From NCBI RefSeq assembly GCF_000308435.1, contig NZ_BAFR01000007.1, positions 1-43,655 of the forward strand: a stretch of DNA of 43,655 bases, given 5' to 3'. Positions within the stretch are counted from its first letter, which is position 1. Each line of letters opens with the position of its first letter. The notes beneath the pieces were generated by a model that was given only the letters and a program-made list of their open reading frames with translations, did no database searches and was not told where the DNA came from. The position numbers and the translations under genes are program-made. Shown piece by piece: positions 9,568 through 18,348 of the stretch. The stretch comes from Nocardia araoensis NBRC 100135 (GTDB lineage: Bacteria; Actinomycetota; Actinomycetes; Mycobacteriales; Mycobacteriaceae).

Positions 9568-10677
9568 ATGAACCTCGATACATCGGAGCCGAGCGGGCCT
9601 GCGCCCGCCCTCGTGCTGATCGGTGACGACCGCCTGCGCGACGAAGTCCGGCGTATCGCGGCGGCCGCCGAACGGCCACTCGACGAGCGGGCCCAACTTG
9701 TCGGCCGGCATTCCTGGACGAGCGCTCCGCTCGTGATCCTGGACACCGACGCGGCGCGTGCGGCGGCAGACGCGGGGTACCTGCGCCGAGCCGGCGTGGT
9801 GGTGGTAACCGATGGTGAGCCAGGTTTGCTCGACTGGCAGGCCGCCGCCGCGGTCGGCGCGGAGCGGGCTATCGCCCTGCCCGGCGCGGCGGTGGGGCTT
9901 ATCGAGATGTTTGCTGAGTACGGCGAGCAGCGCGCGGGCGACGGCGTGGTCGTCGCCGTCGTCGGCGCGGGCGGAGGAGCCGGTGCGTCCACCCTCGCCG
10001 TCGCGATCGCGCTGCGCGCCGCAGCGGAGGGGTTCCGGCGCGAGACCTTGCTGGTCGATGGCGCACCCTTCGCGGGTGGTCTCGACCTGCTGCTCGGTAT
10101 CGAGAACGCGGCGGGGTTGCGCTGGCCCGACCTGGTGGTGGAGGACGGTCGGGTCTCCGCGACCGCGCTGCACGGCGCCCTGCCCGTCGCGGCGCCAGGA
10201 CTCGCGGTGCTGTCGTGTGGGCGCTGCGGTGCGGGACGATTGCCACGTGCGCTCGGTGCGCCCGCGGTTCGCGCTGTCATCGAAGCAGGCCGTACCGCAG
10301 GCGATTTCATAGTTTGCGATATTTCCGGTGAGCGCGGGCCGCATGCCGACCAGATGCTCGACTCGGCGGACCTCGTGGTGCTGGTCGTTCCGGCTCGGCT
10401 GCGTGCGGTCGCCGCCGCCGAAGCGGTGTCGGCCCATATCGCGCGGCGAAACCCGAACCAGGGGTTGATCGTTCGCGGCCCGGCGCCCGGCGGCCTGCGC
10501 GCAGCCGAGGTCGCCGAAGTGCTCGATCTCCCGCTGCTCGCCGCCGTTCGCGCACAGTCCGGTCTCGCGCATCGGCTGGAGCGCGGCGGGATGTCGGTAG
10601 GCCGCCGCGGCCCGCTGCGCGATGCCGCCGACGCCGTGCTCGGCGTACTGAGCGCGCCGCCGGGACAACGGCGGTGA
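9568..10677 (+). CDS. ssd: Septum-site determining protein Ssd (TadZ/CpaE-like, MinD/ParA family)
   Basis: Regulator of septation in mycobacteria and, by position and fold, the localisation factor (TadZ/CpaE) of the Tad pilus. The 369-residue protein has an N-terminal receiver-like region (1-120) and a MinD-type domain. The P-loop GAGGGAGAST (133-142) lacks both lysines of the deviant Walker A motif KGGxGK(S/T), so ATP binding or hydrolysis is doubtful. The switch region reads DFIVCDISGERG and LVVLVVPA follows. ATG 9568 is chosen: the longer frame from 9073 would run through the 6C RNA. No strong ribosome binding site is visible. First gene of the tad operon; 10 bp before tadA. Twin DnaA boxes upstream suggest a link to replication. 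Confidence 0.9.
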   Translation: MNLDTSEPSGPAPALVLIGDDRLRDEVRRIAAAAERPLDERAQLVGRHSWTSAPLVILDTDAARAAADAGYLRRAGVVVVTDGEPGLLDWQAAAAVGAERAIALPGAAVGLIEMFAEYGEQRAGDGVVVAVVGAGGGAGASTLAVAIALRAAAEGFRRETLLVDGAPFAGGLDLLLGIENAAGLRWPDLVVEDGRVSATALHGALPVAAPGLAVLSCGRCGAGRLPRALGAPAVRAVIEAGRTAGDFIVCDISGERGPHADQMLDSADLVVLVVPARLRAVAAAEAVSAHIARRNPNQGLIVRGPAPGGLRAAEVAEVLDLPLLAAVRAQSGLAHRLERGGMSVGRRGPLRDAADAVLGVLSAPPGQRR

Positions 10678-10687
10678 GGAAAGGGCG

Positions 10688-11872
10688 ATGAGCGCGATAC
10701 TGACCAGCGAGCTGTTGGACCGGGTACGAGAGCGCTTGGCGGGCGAGACCGGCGACCCGGATCCGGCGCAGGTCGCCGCCGCGATCCGCGCCGAGGCGGG
10801 CGGGGTGCTCGGCGACACCGACCTGCTGCGGGCGCTGCGGCTGCTGCAAACCGAACTCACCGGCGCGGGCGTACTCGAACCGCTGCTGCACGATCCCCAG
10901 GTGGCCGACGTCCTGGTGACAGGTCCGGAAGCGGTGTGGATCGATCGCGGGCACGGTCTGGAGAAGACCTCGATCACCTTTCCCGACGAGGCCGCGATCC
11001 GGCGGCTGGCGCAGCGCCTGGCACTGTCGGCGGGGCGACGACTCGACGACGCGCAACCATGGGTGGACGGCCGACTGTCCGGAACCGGTGCGGCATCGGG
11101 AGATTCGTTCGGGGTCCGCTTGCACGCGGTCCTCGCGCCGGTCGCGCACGGCGGCACATGTCTGTCGCTGCGCGTACTGCGTCCGGCCACCCAGGGGCTC
11201 GCCGCACTCGCCGCGGCGGGCTCGGTGCCCGCCGCCGCGAAGCTCCTGCTGGAACGAATCGTCCTGGCGAGACTGGCGTTCCTCGTCGTCGGCGGTACCG
11301 GGGCCGGGAAGACGACGCTTCTGTCCGGCCTGCTCGCCACGGTGGACCCCGCCGAGCGGATCGTCTGCGTCGAGGACGCGGCGGAGCTCGCGCCCCCGCA
11401 TCCACACGTGGTCCGGCTGGTGGCCAGGACCGCGAACGTGGAAGGCGTGGGTGAGGTCACCGTGCGAGACCTGGTTCGTCAAGCGCTGCGCATGCGGCCG
11501 GACCGGATCGTGGTCGGCGAGGTCAGGGGCGCCGAGGTGGTCGACCTGCTGACCGCGTTGAACACCGGACACGACGGCGGCGCGGGCACCGTGCACGCCA
11601 ACTCGCCGCAAGAAGTCCCCGCCCGGCTGGAAGCCCTCGCCGCACTGGGCGGTATGGATCGAGCGGCGCTGCACAGCCAACTCGCTGCCGCGGTGCAGGT
11701 CGTCCTGCATGTGCACCGCCGATCCGACGGCTCGCGCGGGCTGCGCGAGATCGGCCTCGTACACCGCACCGGCGACGGGCGCGTGCGGATCACACCGGCC
11801 TGGCACAGCACCGGTGCGGCCCCCGCCGCCGCGGACCTGGCCGCCCTGCTCGCTGAACGGCTCGACCGATGA
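10688..11872 (+). CDS. tadA: Tad/Flp pilus secretion ATPase TadA (CpaF family)
   Basis: Hexameric type II/IV secretion ATPase that powers export and assembly of Flp pilins at the cytoplasmic membrane. 394 residues: N-terminal helical part, then Walker A GGTGAGKTT (202-210), Asp box around VCVEDAAEL (227-234), Walker B RIVVGEVRG (273-281) and the His box GAGTVHANS. All catalytic motifs are intact. GAGGAAAGGG precedes the ATG at a good distance. Its stop overlaps the ATG of tadB (ATGA). Homologue of Rv3659c. Confidence 0.95.
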   Translation: MSAILTSELLDRVRERLAGETGDPDPAQVAAAIRAEAGGVLGDTDLLRALRLLQTELTGAGVLEPLLHDPQVADVLVTGPEAVWIDRGHGLEKTSITFPDEAAIRRLAQRLALSAGRRLDDAQPWVDGRLSGTGAASGDSFGVRLHAVLAPVAHGGTCLSLRVLRPATQGLAALAAAGSVPAAAKLLLERIVLARLAFLVVGGTGAGKTTLLSGLLATVDPAERIVCVEDAAELAPPHPHVVRLVARTANVEGVGEVTVRDLVRQALRMRPDRIVVGEVRGAEVVDLLTALNTGHDGGAGTVHANSPQEVPARLEALAALGGMDRAALHSQLAAAVQVVLHVHRRSDGSRGLREIGLVHRTGDGRVRITPAWHSTGAAPAAADLAALLAERLDR

Positions 11873-12663
11873 GCGGCGCGGCGTTGTGTCTTGCGCTGGC
11901 GCTGATCCTGGTCCCGGCGCCCCGGTCGCGCCGTCGGTTCGGGCAGTTGTTCACCGCGCGCATCGAGTACCGAATGCTTCCCTGGCGCTTGTTGTCTCGG
12001 TTCTGTGTGGGTGCTGTCGCGGTGATCGTGCTCGCCGTCTTCGGACCCGGTTCTTTCGTCGCCTCCGGTCTGGTCGCCGGCACGGTCGGGCTGCGGACCC
12101 GCCGAGGGGTGCGGGACCGGCGCCGGAATGTCGAGCAAGGGCACCTGCTCGCCGCCTTGGAGGCCGTGATCGCGGAACTGCGGGTGGGGGCGCACCCGAG
12201 CGCCGCCGCCGAAGCCGCCGCGCGCGAGGTGCGGGGCGATCCGGTGCGCGCCCTCACCGTTGGCGCCGCCCGTAGTCGGCTCGGCGGCTCGGCGGCGGAG
12301 GGTCTGCGCCGACCGGATTCTCCGATCGCCGCGGAACTCTCCCGGGTCGCCGGGGCCTGGCAGGTGGCCGAACAGCACGGCTTGGCGCTGGCCGAGCTCC
12401 TGTCGGCGGCCCGATCGGATCTCGCGGGCCGCATCAGATTCCACGGCCGCACCACCGCTGCGCTGGCCGGCGCACGGGCCACCGCCGCGGTCCTTGCGTG
12501 CCTACCGTTCCTCGGCATCGCCCTCGGCCAAATGATGGGCGCCGCACCGCTGCGCGTCCTGTTCGCCTCGCCCGCGGGGACGGTGCTGTTGCCGCTCGGC
12601 GCGGGCCTGGCCTGCGCGGGCCTGCTGTGGACCGATGCCATCACTCGAAAGGTACTGAGATGA
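11869..12663 (+). CDS. tadB: Tad pilus assembly membrane protein TadB
   Basis: Inner-membrane platform protein of the Flp pilus, working with TadC above the TadA ATPase. 264 residues: hydrophobic segments near 40-75, a T2SSF-type cytoplasmic helical domain (about 90-205, with VAGAWQVAEQHGLALAELL) and two C-terminal membrane segments. Starts by ATGA overlap with tadA. Homologue of Rv3658c. Confidence 0.9.
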   Translation: MSGAALCLALALILVPAPRSRRRFGQLFTARIEYRMLPWRLLSRFCVGAVAVIVLAVFGPGSFVASGLVAGTVGLRTRRGVRDRRRNVEQGHLLAALEAVIAELRVGAHPSAAAEAAAREVRGDPVRALTVGAARSRLGGSAAEGLRRPDSPIAAELSRVAGAWQVAEQHGLALAELLSAARSDLAGRIRFHGRTTAALAGARATAAVLACLPFLGIALGQMMGAAPLRVLFASPAGTVLLPLGAGLACAGLLWTDAITRKVLR

Positions 12664-12966
12664 AGGCGTTCTCGACGACGAGTCGCGGTCGGCCAGAGCC
12701 GTCGCCGCGTTCACGGCCGGTTTCGGTCGGCGTGGAAGGCCGGTTCGCCGGCACGCCAGTGACAAGCGTTGTGAGTGTGGTCGCCGCAGGTGGTACGGCT
12801 CGTCGAAGCCGCGGCCCGGTCGGCAGTTTCCTCCGGCTCCGGCGACTGCTGGTCGGCCTCATCGTTACGCGTGTCGGCGTTGCCGCGGCGGTGATGCGCG
12901 GTACCCCGCCGCGTGGCCTGACGGTGGGCCGCACGGGAAGGTGTCACACAACCAGGAAGGCTGCTG
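12664..12966 (+). other. Gap between tadB and tadC
   Basis: A frame opens at ATG 12660 (ATGA overlap with the tadB stop) and stays open into the tadE region. Its third codon positions are clearly less GC-rich than in the flanking genes and the product resembles nothing known, so it is judged non-coding. Only the tadC ribosome binding site (AGGAAGG at 12953-12959) is recognised. Confidence 0.4.
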
Positions 12967-13590
12967 ATGGCGTTCACTCCGGGGACGGCGCTGCCGTTGC
13001 TGATGATGGCGACCGCACTGGTACTTCTGCCGAGTCGAGTGGCCGTGAGCAGAAGATTGCGCGCTTTCGACCGGACGCTCGACGCACCGGTCGAGGCGTC
13101 GCGCCGAGCGAACCAGGAGACCGATCCGCTGGCTGTCGCCTCGGTTCTCGATCTGCTGGCCGCTTGTCTGCGCGCCGGGCTTCCCATGGCAGGGGCGGCG
13201 CGCGCGGTGGCGCCGGAGGCGCCGGAACCGCTCGGCGAAGCACTGCGACGGGCAGCGGACCTGCTGGCCCTCGGTGCCGACGCCGCCACGGCCTGGCAGC
13301 AGGTGGCACGGGATACGAGGGGGCGTCCCGGGGCCGAGGAAATCGAGTCGCTGGCCCGGATGGCGCGCCGTTCGGCGCGGTCCGGGTCGTCCATGGCGGC
13401 AGCGGTCACGGAGCTGGCCGAGCAGCGCAGAGCCGCGGTCGAAGACATCGCGGCCGCGAAGGCGGAGCGCGCGGGTGTCCTGATCGGCGGCCCTTTGGGG
13501 CTGTGCTTCCTCCCGGCCTTCGTGTGCCTCGGCATAGTGCCCGTGGTGATCGGCTTGGCGGGCCGAGTGCTCGACGGCGGGCTGCTGTAG
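12967..13590 (+). CDS. tadC: Tad pilus assembly membrane protein TadC
   Basis: Second platform protein of the Flp pilus. 207 residues: one N-terminal membrane segment (TALPLLMMATALVLLP), a T2SSF-type domain from about 50 to 160 (LDLLAACLRAGLPMAGAARAV and the repeat-like SLARMARRSARSGSSMAAAV), and a C-terminal hydrophobic stretch (GPLGLCFLPAFVCLGIVPVVIGL). Shorter than proteobacterial TadC, as usual for Rv3657c-type proteins. AGGAAGG precedes the ATG. Confidence 0.88.
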   Translation: MAFTPGTALPLLMMATALVLLPSRVAVSRRLRAFDRTLDAPVEASRRANQETDPLAVASVLDLLAACLRAGLPMAGAARAVAPEAPEPLGEALRRAADLLALGADAATAWQQVARDTRGRPGAEEIESLARMARRSARSGSSMAAAVTELAEQRRAAVEDIAAAKAERAGVLIGGPLGLCFLPAFVCLGIVPVVIGLAGRVLDGGLL

Positions 13591-14014
13591 CTCCGCACCG
13601 AGCCGCGACCGCGCTGCCCATCGTGTCGGCAGGGCAGGGCTGGCTCATCGCGCAGGTGCGGCGGGCCGGGCGTCCCGCGCTCATCGCTCCACCTCGAACC
13701 GCAGCGGGAGATACGCCGCCGGGCGGGATCCCACTGATCACAGGGACGGATCAGGTGCGCGGTCGTGCGTTCGTGCATCGCCGCTACCGACATCGGCCGG
13801 GGAGGCTGACGCGTCGCCGGTCGATCTGCCTACGGCTCGGCGGCTCGGCGGCGAGCCGGGGATTCGGCGGTTCGGTGGCTGCGTCGGGTCCGGCGGTCGG
13901 TGGTTCCTGGAACCGGGCACTGCTGGTCGGCAAGCGCTCGCGGTCCGTTGCGGACCGAAGCGTAGGTGACCGTGCTCGGGCGGCGGCGCGTGCCGGATCG
14001 GAGAAAGCGTGCTC
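13591..14014. other. Long intergenic region between tadC and the pilin gene
   Basis: No coding signal with the codon use of the neighbours. CGGTCCG-TTG-CGGACCG (13941-13957) is a 7-bp inverted repeat with a 3-nt spacer. The length suggests that the pilin gene has its own promoter, but no -10/-35 pair stands out. Confidence 0.4.
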
Positions 14015-14038
14015 GTGCGGACCGGCCGCACGGGCCGG
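14015..14038 (+). promoter_or_regulatory. Two mutually exclusive hairpins ahead of the pilin ribosome binding site
   Basis: GTGCGG (14015-14020) can pair with CCGCAC (14026-14031), or CCGGCC (14022-14027) can pair with GGCCGG (14033-14038). The two stems share bases 14022-14031 and cannot coexist. The second stem ends 2 nt before AGGAGG (14041-14046), so the choice could change access to it. High GC content makes chance pairing possible. Confidence 0.35.
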
Positions 14039-14052
14039 AAAGGAGGAATCGG

Positions 14053-14292
14053 GTGCGTATCCAGGGGGTCGCGAGGTCCGTGGGCCGCAGGATGAGGGCT
14101 GTATATATGGGCCTGCGTGCGCGAGCGCTACGGGCGATGGTCGCGGAGGACGGTATGAGCACGGCGGAGTACGCGATCGGCACGATCGCGGCGGCGGCTT
14201 TCGGCGCCGTGCTGTACGGGGTGGTGACGGGCGACAGCATCGTGAACGCGTTGACGAAGATCATCGACCGGGCGCTCAACACATCGGTGTAG
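14053..14292 (+). CDS. Flp-type pilin, DUF4244 family (Rv3656c-like)
   Basis: Predicted type IVb pilin subunit of the Tad pilus. GTG 14053, with AGGAGG 6 nt upstream, gives 79 residues. The prepilin processing site is G34-M35-STAEY, matching G-xxxx-EY with Glu at position +5 of the mature chain. The hydrophobic stretch AIGTIAAAAFGAVLYGVV follows. A longer frame from 13966 is possible but has no ribosome binding site. No prepilin peptidase (TadV) is in the window, so one must act from elsewhere. Confidence 0.85.
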   Translation: MRIQGVARSVGRRMRAVYMGLRARALRAMVAEDGMSTAEYAIGTIAAAAFGAVLYGVVTGDSIVNALTKIIDRALNTSV

Positions 14293-14330
14293 CCGTCGCC
14301 GCGCCGGCGTTCGGCGACGATCGGGGAGGG

Positions 14331-14645
14331 GTGACGATCGAGGCGGCGCTCGCGTTGACCTCGGTCGTCGCCACTGTCGTGCTCTGTCTCGGGGCGCTGC
14401 TGGCGGCGTCGACACAGGTGCGCTGTGTCGACGCCGCCCGCGAGGCCGCCCGCCTGACCGCGCGGGGCGATCACGCCAACGCCCGCCCAGCGGCCGAGCG
14501 CATCGCCCCGCCGTCGGCAGACATCGCGGTCCGCACCGAGGGCACCCGTGCGATAGCCGTGGTGTCCGCGCGAACCCCGCTTCTGCCGCTGCTCACCCTT
14601 CGCGCGGAGGCGGTCGCGACCCTCGAGCCCGGAGCCGCCGAATGA
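14331..14645 (+). CDS. TadE-like minor pilin / assembly protein (Rv3655c-like)
   Basis: Small pseudopilin of the Tad system. From GTG 14331 the product has 104 residues: VTIEAALALTSVVATVVLCL is a TadE-type N-terminus with Glu at position 4 and one membrane segment, followed by a short extracellular part containing DAAREAARLTARGD, a typical TadE motif. GGGGAGGG directly abuts the GTG, closer than usual, so the start is less certain than others. Overlaps the next gene by ATGA. Confidence 0.82.
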   Translation: MTIEAALALTSVVATVVLCLGALLAASTQVRCVDAAREAARLTARGDHANARPAAERIAPPSADIAVRTEGTRAIAVVSARTPLLPLLTLRAEAVATLEPGAAE

Positions 14646-15013
14646 GGGCCTCTTCGGCGCTACGGGTGCGCGATGAGCAGGGTCTGGCCACCGTGTTCGC
14701 ATGCACGGCGCTCGTGGCCCTGATCGGTGTGACGCTCCTGATCGCGCAGGTAGGAGCCGTGGTGGTGGCGCGGCATCGGGCGCAGGCGGCCGCCGATTCG
14801 GCGGCATTGACCGCGGCGGGCGCTTTGGTCGATGGCGTCGACGCCGCATGCGGCGAGGCGGACCAGGTGGCACGGCGGATGGGTACGCGAATCCGTCTTT
14901 GCGAGGCCGCGGAGTGGGACGCCACGGTGGTGGTGGAAAGGAATGTACCAATAGGTCTGTACGGTGATCGCATCGTTCGGGCGAGTGCGCGGGCCGGGCC
15001 GGTTGAAGAGTGA
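14642..15013 (+). CDS. TadE/G-like protein of the Tad locus (Rv3654c-like)
   Basis: 123 residues, belonging to the actinobacterial 'helicase/secretion neighbourhood TadE-like' family. DEQGLATVFACTALVALIGVT is a pseudopilin-like N-terminal segment, and ARHRAQAAADSAALTAA is the Flp/TadG N-terminal motif. Three Cys residues are present (20, 73, 87). Starts by ATGA overlap with the preceding gene and is the last gene of the tad operon. Confidence 0.85.
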   Translation: MRASSALRVRDEQGLATVFACTALVALIGVTLLIAQVGAVVVARHRAQAAADSAALTAAGALVDGVDAACGEADQVARRMGTRIRLCEAAEWDATVVVERNVPIGLYGDRIVRASARAGPVEE

Positions 15014-15303
15014 CGGAGTTCGATACACGGTCGGCCCCGCGTCGCTTCCAGTAGCGGAAATCGGAAATTCTACTGGCCGGTTTAAAAGCAGCCTCGGGGA
15101 ATTACCCGCGCGGACCCGGATATCGAAAACGAAGGAATGCGGGTACCCGCAATCGATGAAGTGGCAATAGTCTAGTTAACATGAATCTATTCCTTTTTAT
15201 TCGCCAGGGCTGAAGCAGAGCCATTCCACTGGGAGGTCTCCCAGCCTTCTCGGCATGTGCGCTGGCAAGGTCGACAATTGGTCACATGTCCGACTCTGCG
15301 CCG
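15014..15303. other. AT-rich convergent intergenic region with a 14-bp palindrome
   Basis: From about 15050 to 15215 the base composition is far less GC-rich than the surroundings. TGCGGGTACCCGCA (15138-15151) is a perfect palindrome. CTGGGAG/CTCCCAG (15229-15244, 2-nt centre) could end transcription from either side. No supported gene was found; an ATG at 15181 opens only 10 codons. Confidence 0.5.
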
Positions 15304-17688
15304 TCACGAATCGAGTGAGGCCTCCGCGCCAGTGGACAGTTCGGCGAGCACGGCGGTGAGCAGGCGTGCCGCTGCCGCCTTGTCCAGGGGGTGGTTCCCG
15401 TTGCCGCATTTGGGCGACTGGACGCAGGACGGGCAGCCCGCGGTGCAGCCGCACGACTCGATCGCCGACAGGGTCGCGGTGAGCCACTGCCGCAGTTGGG
15501 CGAACCCGCGCTCGGCGAATCCCGCCCCGCCGGCCTGGCCGTCGTAGACGAAGACGGTGGGCAGTCCGGTGTCCGGATGCTCGGCGGTGGATACACCGCC
15601 GATATCCCACCGGTCGCAGGTCGCCACCAGGGGCAGCAGGCCGATCGCCGCGTGCTCGGCCGCGTGCAGCGCTCCGGGGACATCCTGGGGTTCGATCCCC
15701 GCCAGTGCCAGCAATTCCGGCGTCACCGTGTACATGACCGCCTTGGTCGGCAGGGTCTGCGGCGGCAGGTCGAGGTCGACCAAGTCGAGCACGTCGCCGG
15801 TGATCAGCGTGCGCAGATAGCCGATCACCTGGCTGGTGACCCGGACCCGGGCCAGTCCGGCCGTCACGTGACCGTAGGCGCGGTGCTCGGTCACCGTGTC
15901 GATGACGATCGAGGTCACCTGGCGCGCGCTGGTGGTCCAGCCGGGCTCGGCGGCGTGCACGAAGGCCACGCCGTCCTCGAGCTCCAGCTCGTCGACCACG
16001 TAGGTCTCGCCCTGGTGCAGGTGCACGGCGCCCGGGTGCAGCGTCGCCCTTGCCCGCCCCGCATCGGCGGTGCCGAGCAGCCTGCCGGTCTCGCCGTCCA
16101 CGATGGCCACCGGTGTGCCGATCCCGCCCCGGACGTCCACCGCGTCGTGCGGCTGTGTCTCCGCGGTCACGTACCAGCGCGCCCGATCTCCCGTTCCACG
16201 CCGTCTGATCAGCCCTTTCGCCGTCAGCTCCGCCAGCACCTCGCGGGCGCCGAGTTCGTTCACCTCCGCGTCGGTGAGCGGCAGCTCCAGCGCGGCGCAC
16301 AACAGCTGCGGGCCGAGCACGTAGGGATTGCGCGGATCGGTGATGGTGGCCTCGACGGGCTTGCCGAGCAGCGCCTCCGGGTGATGGACCAGGTAGGTGT
16401 CCAACGGATCGTCCCGCGCCACGAGCAGCGCCAGCGATCCCTGCGTGCGTCGTCCCGCCCGCCCGGCCTGCTGCCAGAACGACGCAACCGTTCCGGGAAA
16501 ACCCGAGATGACCACGGCATCCAGTCCCGCGATGTCGACGCCGAGTTCCAGTGCGTTGGTCGTGGCGGCGCCCAGCAGCGACCCATCCGACAGGGCTGCT
16601 TCCAGGTCACGCCGATCCTCCGCGAGATAACCGGCACGGTAGGACGCCACGCGCGCGGCAAGATCGGGATCGACCTCGCCCAAGAGCCTTTTCGCGTCCA
16701 TCGCGGTCAACTCCGCGGCCCGGCGGGATCGCACGAAGGTCAAGGTCCGCGCGCCTTCGGCGACGAGATCCGCCATGATCCGCGCCGCCTCCGCGGTGGC
16801 GGGCCTGCGCACCGGCGCGCCGTTCTCGCCGGTCATGGCGGTGAGCAAGGGCGGCTCCCAGAGGGCGATCGTCCGTGGTCCATGCGGCGATCCGTCCTGC
16901 GTAACCGCGGTGCAGGGCGCACCGATCAGGCGTGCCGCGGCCGCCGCGGGCTCCGCGGAGGTCGCCGAGCAGAGCACGAACACGGGATCGGCGCCGTATC
17001 GTGCGGCGATCCGCCGCAGCCTGCGCAACACCAGCGCGACGTGCGAACCGAAAACACCGCGATAGGCGTGGCACTCGTCGACCACCACGTAACGCAACCT
17101 GCGCAGTACCCGTGCCCAGCGCTGGTGTGATCGAAGAATGCCCAGGTGAAGCATGTCCGGATTGGTGAAGACCCAGCGCGCGTTGGCGCGTACCCACTGC
17201 CGGATCTCGGCGGGCGTATCGCCGTCGTAAGTGGCCGGATGGATGTCGCGCAACGGACCTTCGTGGGTGAGCGCGCCGAGCGCGCGCAGCTGATCGGCGC
17301 CGAGTGCCTTGGTCGGCGACAGATACAACGCGGTGGCCTTCGGATCGGCCTGCAGCGTCGTGAGCACCGGAAGCTGATAGCCGAGCGATTTGCCCGAGGC
17401 GGTTCCGGTGCTCACGACGACGTGTCGTCCTCGGAACGCTTCCTCCGCGGTCTCCACCTGGTGACGCCACGGAGCCGCGACGCCCGTCTCGCGCAATGCC
17501 GCGACCACGTCCGGCGATGCCCACGCGGGCCACTCGGAGTGCTGGGCTGCCCGCGCGGGCAACTCGGCCACGTGCGTCAGCCGAGGGTCACCTTCGGGCC
17601 CTCCGGCCAGGACACGATTCAGCAACGATGTCCCGTAGGTGAGCTCGGTTCCAGGCCGCCCGCGCAGCGCCGAGTCGGGCGGATTCAC
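15304..17688 (-). CDS. SF2 DNA helicase of the SftH/MrfA (Hrq1-like) family, Rv3649 homologue
   Basis: ATP-dependent 3'-to-5' DNA translocase/helicase; relatives act in repair of mitomycin-type and interstrand lesions (MrfA, Hrq1), and M. smegmatis SftH is the biochemical model. From GTG 17688 it has 794 residues. Motif I is STGTASGKS, motif II VVDECHAY, motif III CSATSAEP, motif VI QQAGRAGRR. The MZB/DUF1998 C-terminal domain ends with a four-Cys zinc cluster near residues 746-761. The upstream start is uncertain: TTG 17766 or ATG 17754 would add about 20-26 residues rich in Cys and His that do not look like the family. Convergent with the tad operon, divergent from cspA. Confidence 0.92.
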   Translation of the reverse strand: MNPPDSALRGRPGTELTYGTSLLNRVLAGGPEGDPRLTHVAELPARAAQHSEWPAWASPDVVAALRETGVAAPWRHQVETAEEAFRGRHVVVSTGTASGKSLGYQLPVLTTLQADPKATALYLSPTKALGADQLRALGALTHEGPLRDIHPATYDGDTPAEIRQWVRANARWVFTNPDMLHLGILRSHQRWARVLRRLRYVVVDECHAYRGVFGSHVALVLRRLRRIAARYGADPVFVLCSATSAEPAAAAARLIGAPCTAVTQDGSPHGPRTIALWEPPLLTAMTGENGAPVRRPATAEAARIMADLVAEGARTLTFVRSRRAAELTAMDAKRLLGEVDPDLAARVASYRAGYLAEDRRDLEAALSDGSLLGAATTNALELGVDIAGLDAVVISGFPGTVASFWQQAGRAGRRTQGSLALLVARDDPLDTYLVHHPEALLGKPVEATITDPRNPYVLGPQLLCAALELPLTDAEVNELGAREVLAELTAKGLIRRRGTGDRARWYVTAETQPHDAVDVRGGIGTPVAIVDGETGRLLGTADAGRARATLHPGAVHLHQGETYVVDELELEDGVAFVHAAEPGWTTSARQVTSIVIDTVTEHRAYGHVTAGLARVRVTSQVIGYLRTLITGDVLDLVDLDLPPQTLPTKAVMYTVTPELLALAGIEPQDVPGALHAAEHAAIGLLPLVATCDRWDIGGVSTAEHPDTGLPTVFVYDGQAGGAGFAERGFAQLRQWLTATLSAIESCGCTAGCPSCVQSPKCGNGNHPLDKAAAARLLTAVLAELSTGAEASLDS

Positions 17689-18124
17689 GAGCCGAACCCC
17701 GCAACACGCTCGGGGAGTGTGAAACGTGTGTGTCCGGGAAGCGCCACCTGCCATTTCGATACCCAATAGCGACCTGGGTCACAGCTTCTTTGCTGAACGT
17801 CGACTCGGTTATCACCAGGCAAACGAACCTCGAGTCTGGATTCCGCCATTGTGTCCCTCACCTGCGCATTCGCAAGATCAACTTTTTTGCAAATTGTCGG
17901 TAACTCGACTGTTGAATTGCCCGAAGACATGGTTCACTGGTTCCTGGTCGCAAGCTTCTGTGTTCGAGGGACGGATCCAAAGTCCAAACCGTCAGCAGGA
18001 TCGATGTTGCGAACGGTGTGCTTGGTGCTTTCCTGCAGGGGGAACCAACAGTACAGCGGTCACAACGGACCCGGTGGACGAACCCAGTTGTCCGCCGTTC
18101 CGGTAAGAAAAGAGAAGGAACAGA
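17689..18124. other. Divergent promoter region of the helicase and cspA, with a long cspA leader
   Basis: Relatively AT-rich. AGCGA-N6-TCACA at 17768-17783 is an imperfect CRP-type box (8 of 10 half-site bases). The cspA side offers a leader of up to 200 nt, as is common for cold-shock genes whose leader RNA senses temperature; no defined structure is claimed. Confidence 0.4.
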
Positions 18125-18331
18125 ATGGCACAGGGAACTGTGAAGTGGTTCAACGCGGAGAAGGGGTTCGGCTTCATCGCGCCGGAGGACGGCTCCGCTG
18201 ACGTCTTCGTCCACTACTCCGAGATTCAGGGTTCGGGTTTCCGCACCCTCGAGGAGAACCAGAAGGTCGAGTTCGAGGTCGGCCAGGGCACCAAGGGCCC
18301 GCAGGCCACCGGAGTGCGTGCGCTCAGCTGA
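18125..18331 (+). CDS. cspA: Cold-shock protein CspA
   Basis: Small single-stranded nucleic-acid-binding protein that acts as an RNA chaperone in the cytosol. 68 residues, the normal size, one OB-fold cold-shock domain. RNP1 KGFGFI (13-18) and RNP2 DVFVHY (26-31) are intact. GAGAAGGAACAGA precedes the ATG. Homologue of Rv3648c. It is followed by a strong hairpin terminator. Confidence 0.97.
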   Translation: MAQGTVKWFNAEKGFGFIAPEDGSADVFVHYSEIQGSGFRTLEENQKVEFEVGQGTKGPQATGVRALS

Positions 18332-18348
18332 GCGGCGCAAGGATCCAC

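Noticed and set aside
12660..14645. Open frame of about 660 codons starting with an ATGA overlap at the end of tadB
   Set aside because: It runs through tadC and the pilin gene in another frame, has poor third-position GC and a low-complexity Arg/Gly-rich product. Only its last 105 codons (tadE) are real.
15181..15213. Short frame starting with ATG in the AT-rich patch
   Set aside because: Only 10 codons and no ribosome binding site.
17736..17766. SigF-type -10 (GGGTAT) upstream of the helicase
   Set aside because: No GTTT-type -35 element at the required distance.
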